This document shows, one piece after another, positions 1-10,159 of a stretch of 18,277 nucleotides of DNA. A program made the position numbers and the translations under genes. The first letter of the stretch is position 1. Each line of letters begins with the position of its first letter. Below the pieces are notes generated by a model, which did no database searches, was not told where the DNA came from, and saw only the letters and a list, made by a program, of their open reading frames with translations. The DNA is taken from contig WELB01000074.1 of NCBI GenBank assembly GCA_009602725.1, positions 624,392-642,668 on the forward strand, given 5' to 3'. The DNA is from Spirogloea muscicola (lineage: Eukaryota > Streptophyta > Zygnematophyceae > Spirogloeales > Spirogloeaceae).

Positions 1-2991
1 GAAGGCGCGGCGGACGGCTCGCAGCCTCGCAGCGGCAGCGGCGTGGGCATGGGCGGCACTTTCGACGCGACCGGCCTGGGGATGGGCATGGGGCTGGGAC
101 TCGGCGGCGGCGGCGGCGGCGGCGGCGGCGGGCTGGGGCTTGGCTTTGGCGGCGACGGCGGCCTGCCGGACCTGCAGGCGGTGCACCAGCAGATGCTGGC
201 GAACCCGAACCTCGTGCGCGATATGATGGCGTCGCCGGCGGTGCAGCAGCTCATGTCCGACCCGGAGCTCATGCGCAGCCTGATCATGGCCAACCCCCAG
301 ATGCGCGGCGTCATCGAGCAGAACCCGGACCTGGGCCACATCCTGCAGGACCCCGCGGTGCTGCGCCAGACGCTGGAGGCGGCGCGCTCGCCCGAGCTGA
401 TGCGCGAGATGATGCGCAACACCGACCGCGCGATGAGCAACATCGAGGCCACGCCCGAGGGCTTCAACATGCTGCGCCGCATGTACGAGACGGTGCAGGA
501 GCCGCTCATGAACGCCGCCACGACCGGCCTGGGCGGCGGCGGCGGGGCCGACGAGGCCCCCGGAGCTGGCGCCAGGGTGGCGGCCGTCGGCGCGGGCGCT
601 GCCGCTGCTGATGGCGGCGGCGCTGCCACGACCGTTCCGAACACCGCGCCGCTGCCCAATCCCTGGGGCCCAGCAGGTGGGGCGCCTTGCCACGATGCTC
701 GCTGGTACTGTGATGGCGGAGCCCTGCCGCAGAGCACGACCTCTGTGCAGGTTAGGTCGGAGACAGCTGTCGGACGGCAACGTCCAGCATCGGCGGCCAT
801 GAGGCACTCAGCTGCAGGCAGCAGGCGCTCGTTTCGAGCGTGCTTGGCATGGGCGTCCTTGTCGGGTCTGCTCTGCCAGTAACAGTCAGTAACAATTAGT
901 GATAGTCAGTAAACAGCCAGTAATAGTCAGTCTGCCTATATAGAAACCTTACGTTGTGGACGTGCGGCAAGCATCCGCTGCAAGGGCCCCGTCCTTGACG
1001 GTGTGTGCTGCGAGTGCTGCTTGCCTGTGGTGCCAGGCGGCCCGGCGGTTGGAGCAGGCGGGGTGGCAGGCGCCACTGCAGGGCAGGGTTTGGCAGGAGC
1101 CGGGGCGACGAGAGGCGCTGCCGCGCTGCCCGATTTCTCCGCGCTGGCGGGGCTGGGCGGCCTGGGGCCGGTGGCGATGGGCGACAACGGCTCCGGCCTG
1201 GCCATGGACCCCGCGCTCATGCAGCAGATGCTGCAGAACCCCATGATGCAGCAGATGATGCAGTCGGTGCTCTCCAACCCCGCCATGCTCCAGCAGGTCT
1301 GTCCGCAGCTCAACACACAGCATATGATCAGGCCATGCCATGAGCAGCAGGCAGAGGATTCCTGTCTTTCTTGTCGCTAGGATATGAAAACCTTCACAAT
1401 TGTATCGCACCCTCAGATTCACAATCTAGACATCCGCCACATGAAAATCTTAGCCTGCCCCAGCAAAGCAATAGGATGAGCATAGTTTCTTGACTCTTGC
1501 TGTCCTCTGGGGCTTTGCAAAGACTTCTTGACAAATACTTCTTGATATGATTTTGACTGTTGTGGTTGTGCTCAATGTTCAGCTGATCAACATGAACCCC
1601 CAGCTGCGGCAAATGCTAGACTCCAACCCCCAGTTCCGGGAGCTCATGCAGAACCCTGAGTTCCTGCGTCAAATGAGCAACCCGGAGAGCATGCAGGTTA
1701 CTAGCCTGCAGCCCTTTTGCGAAGTTAGTGAAAAGGAGCTTATCAGGATTGAGTGGCATTGGGCGGGCACAGTTGTGGAGGCAGAGCTTGCTGATGCTCA
1801 CTTGTTGTAAGGATTGGGAGCTGCATATCGATCTACTTATTCTGTGGCTGCATACAGATGCATTTACAGAAGCGGCAGATGATGCTGCGTCTGCTGTGCA
1901 GCAAATGTTGGACTTACAGCGCCTCCTTGGGCAGTTGCGAGGAGTTGGCCTAGGCAACATGGCAGCCTTGGGAGGGTGGGAGGCAATCCCTCTTCACATG
2001 CCTTCAACAGATGTCTCCTGCAATCGCGGTGGAGGCTTTCAGTGGAACATACTCGTCCTAGAACCTTGACAGTCTGCATGCTTGGACAGACATACCGCTT
2101 TGCATGAAGTGTCTGCCCCGTTCGTTGGCTCACAATGGCATGTCGTAAATCCACCTTCAGCTGTCAATGCCTGCAGGGCTGGGACCACTGGGGCTGGTGG
2201 CAATGTGGGGCTTGGCCTCTTCGGCATGGGCGCTGGCACACCGCAAGGTCACAGCAGTTCATTGCAAAAAGTTGCTAGCTCAAATTGCATGAGGGTATGT
2301 AGGCATGGAGCATCTGTGATCAGCTTGGACGCACGTCACAGTCCGCATCTGCTGCAGACGTCCAGAAGATTGTACTACTCTCACAGTTCAATGTGTCATG
2401 TGCACTTACCCTCACCAAAGATGTGCTTCTTGGCGCCTGCAGTTAATGCTGTGCCACCAGAACAGCTCTATGCCAATCAGCTCACGCAGCTGCAAGACAT
2501 GGGCTTCTTTGACCGCGAGGTGAGATAGTCTAGGCTCAGACTGCAGTTGATGCTGTCAATAAGATCAGCACTGTTGAGTGGATATACTAGTGCAGTCATT
2601 TTCCAAGTTGAAGTTGAGTATGTCTGCATAGTGGTCAGTCATTCAGCATTGGTGTGGGGTCCGCAAATACTTTAAGTAGCCAAGCCATATGGACAACCTG
2701 ATCAAACTTTCTCTGATGAGCGTCGGTCTTGCTATTCGGCCTTGCCTCTGGGCGTTGTGTACAGCATGACTTGCTGACCTTCTTGCCCTTACTGTTTGTG
2801 GAGTAGGTGCATGAGAACGCTTGTGTTACTATCTGGTATATGTAGATTTATAATGTAGATTTACAGTGGTGTGACCATAGATGGTAATGCGTTTATGAGT
2901 GTGGACTTTGCAGGAAAATTTGCGGGCTTTAGCTTTATCAGCTGGAAATGTGAACTTGGCAGTTGAGCGACTCCTCAGTGGGCCTGGCTGA
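1..2991 (+). CDS. DSK2: Ubiquilin / DSK2 ubiquitin-receptor (5' partial, spliced)
   Basis: Ubiquilins shuttle ubiquitylated proteins to the proteasome and to autophagy. Exons: 1-676, 1037-1296, 1583-1696, 1902-1975, 2177-2247, 2443-2519, 2914-2991; all introns are GT-AG and phases match, giving 449 residues plus TGA. Residues about 55-173 are a first STI1 region of repeated NP-containing helices ([30 protein letters not shown]). N220 begins NPWGP. A Gly/Ala linker follows, then a second STI1 region at about 289-366 ([31 protein letters not shown]). Residues about 404-447 are a C-terminal UBA domain with the ubiquitin-binding MGF loop at 418-420 and the ending VERLLSGPG. The N-terminal ubiquitin-like domain is missing: the frame is open from base 1, so the gene starts before the window. 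The start of the visible part is a run of glycines. Family assignment is firm; exon 5, a Gly-rich linker, is the least constrained. Confidence 0.93.
876..931. repeat. Degenerate CAGTAA-type short repeat in ubiquilin intron 1
   Basis: Five CAGT-containing units (CAGTAACAGT, CAGTAACAAT, CAGTAAACAG, CAGTAATAGT and partial ones) follow each other within intron 1 of the ubiquilin gene. This is an AT-rich imperfect microsatellite in otherwise GC-rich surroundings. Confidence 0.7.
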
Positions 2992-3453
2992 GCATGGGGA
3001 GGTTGGTGATTGCCTCAGCCAAAGCGATCCTGGACAACCTGAGGACGCAGAGCTGCCCTTTGGGAAGGATGGCGAAGTAATCTGGCTTGATAGGCGGGCA
3101 GCTGTGGCTGATTTGTTCGTAACTGTGGACTGCTTTTAGAGACCTTACTTGGTCAATATGTGCTTATTCAGCAGATGTCACATCACATGTATGTTGGACA
3201 GTGGGGAGAGCTTGGCAGCTGTGTGGACAGATCCTGGGTTGCAACTAAACGTGTTAGCATCGACTCGCATTTTGTAATACCTGTTGGCCACCTTGTATGG
3301 TGGTTCTGTAGCCCTTGGCAAGGAAGGCAGGTTAAGCATGTACCATCTGCAGTGATGGATGCTTTGTCACATAGTTGAGCAGCTTGGAAGGGAGGCTACG
3401 GACGGCCCCTCATAACCATGTCAATCTCAGCCTTGCCGATTGTGGTGTGCCGC
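2992..3453. other. Convergent 3' intergenic region (ubiquilin / SAC phosphatase)
   Basis: This 462-nt interval separates the ubiquilin stop codon from the predicted SAC-phosphatase stop codon on the other strand. It should hold both 3' UTRs. I see no conserved coding sequence in it; the one moderate + ORF (from 3160) has no recognisable protein character. Confidence 0.6.
3273..3277 (+). promoter_or_regulatory. Candidate poly(A) signal TGTAA
   Basis: TGTAA lies 282 nt after the ubiquilin stop codon on the coding strand. TGTAA is the usual nuclear polyadenylation signal of green algae. A five-base motif occurs often by chance, so its position is the only support. Confidence 0.35.
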
Positions 3454-6400
3454 TCAGGTGGCACACCTGAAGCTGCTGGCATGGTGCATGTTGAGTTGCA
3501 GCGTGGCCTCTAGCTGATCAGTAAGGGCCGAGTCACTGAGCCTGCCCGCTGCGTCGCCAGTGAGGCTGAGTGTCACCTGCTCATCCCCAATGCCTGACTC
3601 GGCAAGCTGGATGGTAAAGAGCCACAACAGCCACGGCAAACACCCAGTAAGTAGCTGGCAGTCAGCTTGGCTTGCGTGACATTTTGATGGGGCTGCAGCA
3701 GAAGTATGCTATGAGGACCTTCACTGGATGCGTCCATGTTATTAGGAATCCGTGTTACTATTAATAGTAGGAAGTAAGTTCCCACTTTGGTCAGGCACAG
3801 TCCTCATGGCTACTCCCGCACCTAGCCTAGGCCTGACCTGGCAGCACTGCTGGTAGAACTGGCCCGCTTCACTGTCCTCGATCAGGGTGGGCAGCAGACT
3901 AGTGCCGTACCAGGGCCCCAGCTCATCCAAGGGTCTGTCCACGTAACTGCCCCTCATAGACAAGTGCAACACATTTAGTACAAGTGCGACCCAAAATGAG
4001 CTCCTTACTAGGAGAGTTGGACCATTATAGGAACATTATTTTGCACCATTGGCACCCAAAGCCGTGCAACTTGTGGCCTCTGCATGGTGATGACTACAGT
4101 GAAACACCTCACAAGGCCAGGAAGAGCATGCAGTAGCATTACGTTGCCAACATCTTCTACAATGCCAACATTGTAGAAGATGAGCACCCGGCTAACCTCC
4201 CAAATGTAAGGGCTTGCCTTTGAAACATCTCCATGTCTGGAGATGAGGACGAGTCGGCAATCCAGGACAAATGTTCATCAGATTCACGTACACTGCCTGT
4301 GTGCTCTTCGCCCTCTGTGTGTGGCTCCGCAATCTTTGCTGAGGAGGGCTTCAGTGGAGCTCGGCGCCCAAAAAGCCAATTGGCGCCTTTCAGCTGCACC
4401 TCCCTGCACCATCAGCCATCATCGTCTGTGAGGGCAGTGAGACTGGACAGCTGAAGGAGCCAGATATGAGGTAAAGAGGACAATATCCGAAGACTTGGTG
4501 GTAGCCTTCAGCATGAATTCATGTGGTCATAAATCAAGCCCCCTCTACAAGCTTACGCAAAAGCCATGCTAGTTGGCTTCAAAACAAATTGAATGTGTGT
4601 ACTGAAGCACAGCCACACTGCATGCACAACTCATTTTTGATAAGCAAGTCAAGCATTCTTATTTAAATTGCCTTACGTGGTGTCAGATGAAGCATTGCCC
4701 CCTCCCAGACCAAATGGGGCCCTCAAATCGCCGTCCTCAAGGTGCAGGCGCACCCTCTTGAGTGGCCCACATGTCATCTGCGTGAGCTTCTCAAAGGACA
4801 CCAGCTTGGCTTGCGTAAGCTCGCCCTGTCCGTTGTGTGAGAGCTGGGTGATAAATGGAGTCCAGGGTATTGCAGATCTCGACTCCGACAAGCCGTGCAA
4901 GCCAGACCTATATTTGACACAAGCATAGTGTCAGCATTAGCAGATCCTACGACCAGATGCCATTCAGACATGACCCGCTTGGCCCTATGGTAGTAATCAT
5001 CTTTGAAATTGTGCTACTAACCGGCGCAGCAGAGACAAAGTGTGTATATCTATGTGATACGAGTAAATTGGAGCAAAAACTTTAGCCTCAGCCCGTTAAG
5101 CAAGTCTTACCATGGCTGTAAGAAAGAACAGAGCAGCCTCTGTCTCGACATGTAAAGGCAAGCATGGTAATGGCCTCAAGGAGCTCACGTGGGGGTGGAG
5201 CGTGGGGAGTCAGTCGCGCTGCCGGTGCTGGCGACATGGAGATGGTAATCCGAGTCGAGCTCCCAAAGAGATGGCTTCCCCTCTTGAGGTATGTAGTTTC
5301 CCAGGAACCTGCCATGTGCACCACTCGCAGCTTGAAGACACATGACCACATTGCAAGTGAGTCTGTCAAGCTTGTGACAGCAAAGCCATCCTGTCCAATG
5401 GAGTGATGTTGGCTAACATCAGTGCTAGTCAATTAAAAAGGTAATGTGCTGCGCCACAGCTGTAGTACGCCAATTACAGTACGCCAATTAAGAGCCTGGA
5501 ATATCTTCAAAGGCAGCCCTCCTTAGCGCCGCAACTCACAAGTTGATGGCGTCCTGCTTCTCGGCATCAGTGTAGGCGTTGCTGTAGTACCGGTGAATTG
5601 ACTTCAGAAATTCCTGGGACTGAGTGGTTGCCCGCCATTTGCCTTGCCTTTCTGGGAATACCTGATTAACATCATCATTAAGTAGGCTGTGCACTCCATC
5701 ACATCCACCACCACGAGCAACCTCCATGTTACAGTGACCCCGCTTGACCATGTATTGTACCAACTTGTAGCCTTTTGACATTGTTCAATATGGGTACATA
5801 CAACGTGCAACTCACCATGTTGTGGGCAGCTGATCCGCCATATTGGAGAGCCAGCACGTCGCCCATGCTCTGGTACATGTCCATGAGGGCTGCTGCGACG
5901 CCGCTCCGCTGGTCGATCTTGTCATCATCGACAAAGCCCATGACCTTGAGCTGCCGCCCCAGCGCAGCCAGGCCGAAGGCGTACTGTGCAACATTTGTCC
6001 TGTCGAGGCAGTCTATGCAGTTGGATCGCAGCACCCCACACTGCAGCCGCCCTCCGCGGTGCTGCTCCCAGTCGCCAGCTGGCACGCCGGCGTTAGTTGT
6101 CAGCCCCACCGATATGCTGGGCTGTGGCTGGGAAGTTGAGGACGTAGTCAAGTCCAGAAGGTCTCCCGCTGCGCCCAGCTTGGCGCCATGCATTCTGCCA
6201 ACAACACGCAATTTTGAGCTCTTATGCTTCTCAAGGAGCTGCAGATACCTCATGCACCATCACACCCAGTCCTAGCTTGTTTGCTAGCCAGCAGAAGTAG
6301 AGAGCATCCACTAACAGAAGTAGCAACCTTGCACTGCCATAACCTGGTCTCCTCTCAGGAGTCTTTGTCTATAATGGTCCAGTTGTTCAGAGAGTAGAGA

Positions 6401-9143
6401 CTATATTCGATGTCTTAATAAATAGCAGGACAAGACTTGATTCAGAACTCATCCACTGGAAATTCACCTGCTATTGTTCTTGTGCGTCACCACTTTCCCG
6501 CTGTAAAAGAAACCAGTAAGGTCCAAAGCATCTCCAGCTATCGAGCCCAGCACCGCTAGAACACTTGACGACTTGCTGCATGACAGAGCCGGGTCAATGA
6601 CAAATGTTGAGCATATCTTGAAAGATTGCTGTCACAGCAGGCAGTGGATACGAGGTAGAAGACATTCAACGAGGACAGCAGGACTACCCTGCTGCCAAGA
6701 CCACCTTTTAGCAAACTTGTGGAAATCCCAGTGGATGTAGTGAGGGCGCCGCTCCTCGGGCAGCACCATATTCAAGTATGCCATGGCGGCGGCAAACTCC
6801 CGCCGCAGGATCATCTCTCGGGGCCTCTTCTCCACAGTCTGGGAGGCGTGCCAACCGTCACCAGAGAGTTAGTGCAATCAATGACATGCTTGACCATTTG
6901 CCCATAAGCCGCCAATGATTAAGGACCTCATTCACAAGCATGGCTCAGAGATATCAAGCAACAACAAAGTTGCAAATATTTGAGGTGGCAAAGCGGGGCA
7001 CCTTGATGAGATTGAGAATAATAACTGGGTCCCCATAACGGTCAGACAGGTCCTCAAAGTGTAGCTGGGTAGCTTCATAGACAGGGTCGTACCTTTGCAC
7101 TGCATGTGTGCATGTCAAGTCTATGAGAAGATGCAGCGAAGAGCTTTTTCAATTGTGCTCGAAGCTTGCTGTACTTTACTGTAGCAAGCATGAAATCTGG
7201 CGTGCTGCTAATAACACGACAAGCCCCAGCAACAACTTCATGACTCTTTTGCTTTGCATACACAATGCAGCCGTCATGACCTCTAGGGGCGCTTCACAGA
7301 GGTCAAGAGCTATGGAGGCTTACAGACAATGTCCGGCTTGGGGCTCAGGCGAGAGGCCTCTTGCGACCAGAAGAGTGGTATGGAGCCGCGGTTCTGCACT
7401 GCTGCTGACATAAGGCCCGGCGCCCGTGCCTGCGCTGATGCGTCGTCCAGCGCAATCTGCTCCACCTCCACGTCATTGGCCACCCGGCCCTTGTCGTTCA
7501 CGCCTCGCTTCAAGTACCTGGTCACTGCTGATGTAGCTAGTCTGAGACGTCCCTCTAAGGCTGATATGTCAAGCAACCCACAACTATCACAGTGATGCTG
7601 ACAGATTGGTAATGAGACAGCCAGCCTGCCCACCTGGTGCCTGCAAAGTGGCGAGATCGCCTCGAGATGAGCGTCAGGACGAGCACCCTGCCGAAGATGG
7701 ACAGCTTCGTCTGCACCAGGATTGGCATGCATGCTTTGTCAGAGTTGCCAACATGCATCGCGTACATTGGAGCTGAGACCTTGGCAAATAGTTACAATTT
7801 CAGGTGCAGAGAGCGCGGGCCAGCTGGCTCTCGCCTGCTGGAAGAAGCCATGCACGAGGGCCACTGTCCACTGCGTGCTGTTGATGGTGCTCCGGAGGCC
7901 TCGGCTGAGGAATGAGTTCCACACGAACATGCTCTCAAAGGGCATCCCACCCGCCGCGCCCGTGCTGCCAAAGAGCACCAGATTCTGCTGAAGCGTGTGC
8001 ATCACGCGGTACGTGTAGCTGAAGAAGAAGTCCTTGGTCAAGTCCATGCCTGACAGGAGCTTCTTGTACCTGCAGCAATCGCCATCGGCCGCCAACCTCC
8101 TCAGGTTGCAGTCAGCAGGGTGGCCTACAATACCCAGACAGCAAGGTAGCACCATACAGCAAGGTAGACTAGTAACGTCACGCAAACGCCATTGAATTGA
8201 AGACTCTTCATATCAACACCCAATTTGAGATTGTGAATGGCTCATGTCTGAAACAGCAAGGCAATCAGGAAGGACTAAGGAGGACCTGATAAGGTAGGTG
8301 CAGCAGGTTAATCCAGAAGCAACAGAAGGAGCAACACCTGACCTGAGCTCAGCTTTGGAGTTGGCAGCCTCGGCCTGGACGCTGGCATGCGGGATGGTGA
8401 CGAGCTGCGTCTCGCCGACGCTGTAGATGTCGTGCCCGCAGATTGTGCCAATCTGTCGTCGCTTGGTCACCAGGATGAGGTAGTAACTCGCCAGAAAGCG
8501 AATGCAACCTGCAACAAGGTTACGAGCATCTGTGCATTGGTAATGATCGCAATTGGTGCCACACGAAGCGCTGATGTGAGAAGACATGCCATGAACGACA
8601 CGATGTACCAAGGATGAGGCAATAAATATGGCACTGAGTTGCCGGAGAGGCCAAGGAATGGCCTTGAATGCTGGAGAGTAGCTCGTACTGGCAGGCCACG
8701 GTGGAAAACCGGCAGGACTGGACGTACCGACTATGCCGTACGCCTTGGTGACGAGCTGCAGGCCGCCGACGGCGCGGTTGCCGTCGGCGACGGCGTGCAG
8801 CAGCGCCTGGCACTGCGCCTGCGTGTACGCTACGGGGTCGACGGCGACGACCAGCTGGCCGGGCTCCGAGCGGTCGAGCTTGAGCACGCGCCAGTGCCGG
8901 CGGCTCTTGTCCCGCCCCACGAGGTAGTACCGCTGCCATCCACGCAGCGCGGCGAGACGAGCGCATGGCTCAGCCAGTGCCACTGATGGCGAGCGATAGG
9001 CGCGCCAAGGCTCGCGAGCAGCGGCCACCATATCTCACCGCGCGCGTCTCGTACAGCAGGAACTTCTGGAGGACGACGCTGGCAGGGTCCACGGCGCCGC
9101 TACCGCTGTCGGCGCCGGATCCCGGCGAGTCAGGCGTCGCCAT
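3454..9143 (-). CDS. FIG4: FIG4-like SAC-domain phosphoinositide phosphatase (plant SAC1-5 group)
   Basis: The FIG4/plant SAC1-5 family removes the 5-phosphate of PI(3,5)P2 on endosomal or vacuolar membranes. Exons, in transcript order: 9143-9039, 8932-8728, 8508-8343, 8069-7835, 7710-7634, 7517-7324, 7099-7002, 6838-6705, 6575-6468, 6248-5816, 5661-5540, 5308-5189, 4907-4677, 4403-4218, 3946-3838, 3606-3454; about 891 aa. Visible family motifs: LQKFLLYETRA|RYYLVG (from residue 25), LVTKRRQIGTICGH, ISRRSRHFAGTR, the catalytic CX5R loop RSNCIDCLDRTN (C518, R524), LALQYGGSAAHNM, and RYYSNAYTDAEKQDAINL. The start ATG has the context GCCGCCATGG and an in-frame TGA 27 nt before it. Uncertain points: exon 9/10 could instead join at 6494/6238; exon 14 could end at 4197; exon 15 could start at 3952; the last exon is the weakest. 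The exon 4 donor is GC, not GT. Residues after about 650 are low in conservation. Confidence 0.9.
4151..4182. repeat. Perfect 14-bp inverted repeat, 4-nt loop
   Basis: CATCTTCTACAATG (4151-4164) is followed by CCAA and then its exact reverse complement (4169-4182). It lies in the intron between SAC exons 14 and 15, 15-70 nt from the alternative donors. It would form a stable RNA hairpin on either strand. Confidence 0.9.
5464..5490. repeat. Two-copy tandem repeat, 14-bp period, in a SAC intron
   Basis: AGTACGCCAATTAC at 5464-5477 is repeated at 5478-5490 with only its last base missing. It lies in the intron between SAC exons 11 and 12. It looks like a local duplication. Confidence 0.85.
7719..7834 (-). 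other. GC-AG intron in the SAC phosphatase gene (intron 4)
   Basis: Read on the - strand the donor is CAG|GCGAGA at 7834, and the acceptor is GTGCAG|ACG at 7711, so the intron is 7834-7711. Joining gives HGFFQQ then TKLSIFGR, which fits the FIG4 family with no gap. No GT near the donor preserves that spacing: the nearest usable one (7795) would insert 13 unconserved residues. Confidence 0.75.
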
Positions 9144-9318
9144 GGCGGCTGCGGCGTTGACGTCGGCAGCTCAGAGACCGAATGGCGGCGTCCTCGGGCT
9201 CGCATCGCCCTCCTTTGGCGGCAGTCGCCGGCGGCACAGAGCGACGGTGTTGCCCGATCACGACGCCTTCACGACCGCCACTTGAGCCGCCAGGCGGCGG
9301 GCCTGCTTGCTGTCAGAG

Positions 9319-9396
9319 AGCCGGCTCCTGCCACGGCCAATGACTGGCTGCATGGCATGGCGGACGGCCATGGCGGCCGCCGTGGCAGAGCCGGCT
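9319..9396. repeat. Imperfect inverted repeat upstream of the SAC gene
   Basis: AGCCGGCTCCTGCCACGG (9319-9336) pairs with CCGTGGCAGAGCCGGCT (9380-9396) with one bulged base. The 43-nt spacer is itself rich in GGCCATGGC-like palindromes. It lies 176-253 nt upstream of the SAC start codon. Confidence 0.75.
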
Positions 9397-9438
9397 GCAG
9401 CGGCCCTCGAGCCTACTTTGGGTCAAAGTGGGGCTTTA

Positions 9439-9500
9439 ATAGGATTAGGGTTTAGGAGTTAGGGTTTAAGGGTTCAGGGTTTAGATTTTAGGGTTTAGGG
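9439..9500 (+). repeat. Degenerate interstitial TTTAGGG telomere-type array
   Basis: About eight TTTAGGG-like units run in one direction. The last two (9487-9493, 9494-9500) are exact and earlier ones differ by one or two bases (ATTAGGG, TTTAGGA, GTTAGGG, TTTAAGGG, TTCAGGG). TTTAGGG is the plant and trebouxiophyte telomere unit. The array is internal, about 300 nt upstream of the SAC start; read on the gene strand it gives CCCTAAA. Confidence 0.85.
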
Positions 9501-9640
9501 CACCTCGCGAACAAGTGCCACTTCTTCACACACGAAGCTGCTGTTCCAGGAGGGGAGCACCTCAGGTCTCGGGATCGCACATGTAGGAGTTAGGCTCGCT
9601 TCCAGGCTTTCGACTTCAGTGCGATAAGTGGTTGCGATGG

Positions 9641-9689
9641 TGCAGGCTGCGGCTGCCTTGAAAATGCACCAAGGCAGCCGCAGCCTGCA
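9641..9689. repeat. Perfect 20-bp inverted repeat, 9-nt loop
   Basis: TGCAGGCTGCGGCTGCCTTG (9641-9660) is followed by AAAATGCAC and then its exact reverse complement (9670-9689). Position is 471-519 nt past the RIO1 stop in transcription sense, about 500 nt upstream of the SAC start. It could be a foldback element remnant, a small-RNA hairpin or a 3'-end structure; the sequence alone does not decide. Confidence 0.9.
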
Positions 9690-10159
9690 GCACTTAGTAT
9701 GTCGAGATAATCATCTCTGAAGATCACACCGGGAACATCACATCCTGTCACTTGCTGCAATGGTGTCTTTTCCGCCATGCAATGCTGCAGCAAAGCTTCA
9801 CACTTTTCCCCAGCTTGCTCATTGCCAGCGCTGCAAGCTTCGGTTTATCAAGCACAGTGCAAGGTTGGCCTTGTCAAAGTGCTGAGCTGCCCTGGCAGCC
9901 GCTCTTTATCGACCACAACCATGAAGAAGGGCAAGAGCGGGCTCCTGTTGCAGAGAGTAAATTCACCCATCTTGCTCTATCTATCTCATCCTTCCCATTT
10001 GATTAGCGAATCTTGGCAAAACCATGCCTGCAAGAGCACAAAGTGCAGGTAGCTTGCTGAATTGCAGCCAGCTGCTAACGATCAGGCCAGAGCTACATGT
10101 GCTCATCTGCTGCACATGCCTAGCTCTGCATCGTGAGAGGCCGTTGAGCCCTGAGTGCT

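Larger units (their letters stand above)
9144..10159. other. Intergenic region: SAC promoter and RIO1 3' flank
   Basis: This kilobase lies between the SAC start codon and the RIO1 stop codon; both genes are on the - strand. I found no conserved coding sequence. It holds, in order, a GC-rich imperfect inverted repeat (9319-9396), a TTTAGGG-type array (9439-9500) and a perfect 20-bp hairpin (9641-9689). The part from about 9700 to 10159 shows nothing distinctive and presumably contains the RIO1 3' UTR. Confidence 0.6.

Noticed and set aside
677-882. Continuation of ubiquilin exon 1 to a stop at 882
   Set aside because: A GT donor at 677 right after NPWGPA joins in phase to exon 2 and restores the second STI1 region; the read-through sequence looks unlike any ubiquilin.
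3600-3686. Extra SAC exon starting after the good acceptor at 3687 (PHQNVTQAKLTASYLLG)
   Set aside because: Using it before the final exon would need a 37-nt intron; read straight on it ends in a Cys/Gly-rich tail unlike the rest. It remains a possible alternative last exon.
5775-6275. 166-aa + strand open frame
   Set aside because: It is antisense to the catalytic exon of the SAC phosphatase and has no protein-like features of its own.
8213-9031. Long - strand open frame starting at 9031
   Set aside because: It reads through intron 1 and introns 2-3 of the SAC gene; only the parts 8932-8728 and 8508-8343 match the family.
9439-9500. Chromosome end
   Set aside because: Unique coding sequence continues for kilobases on both sides and the units are degenerate.
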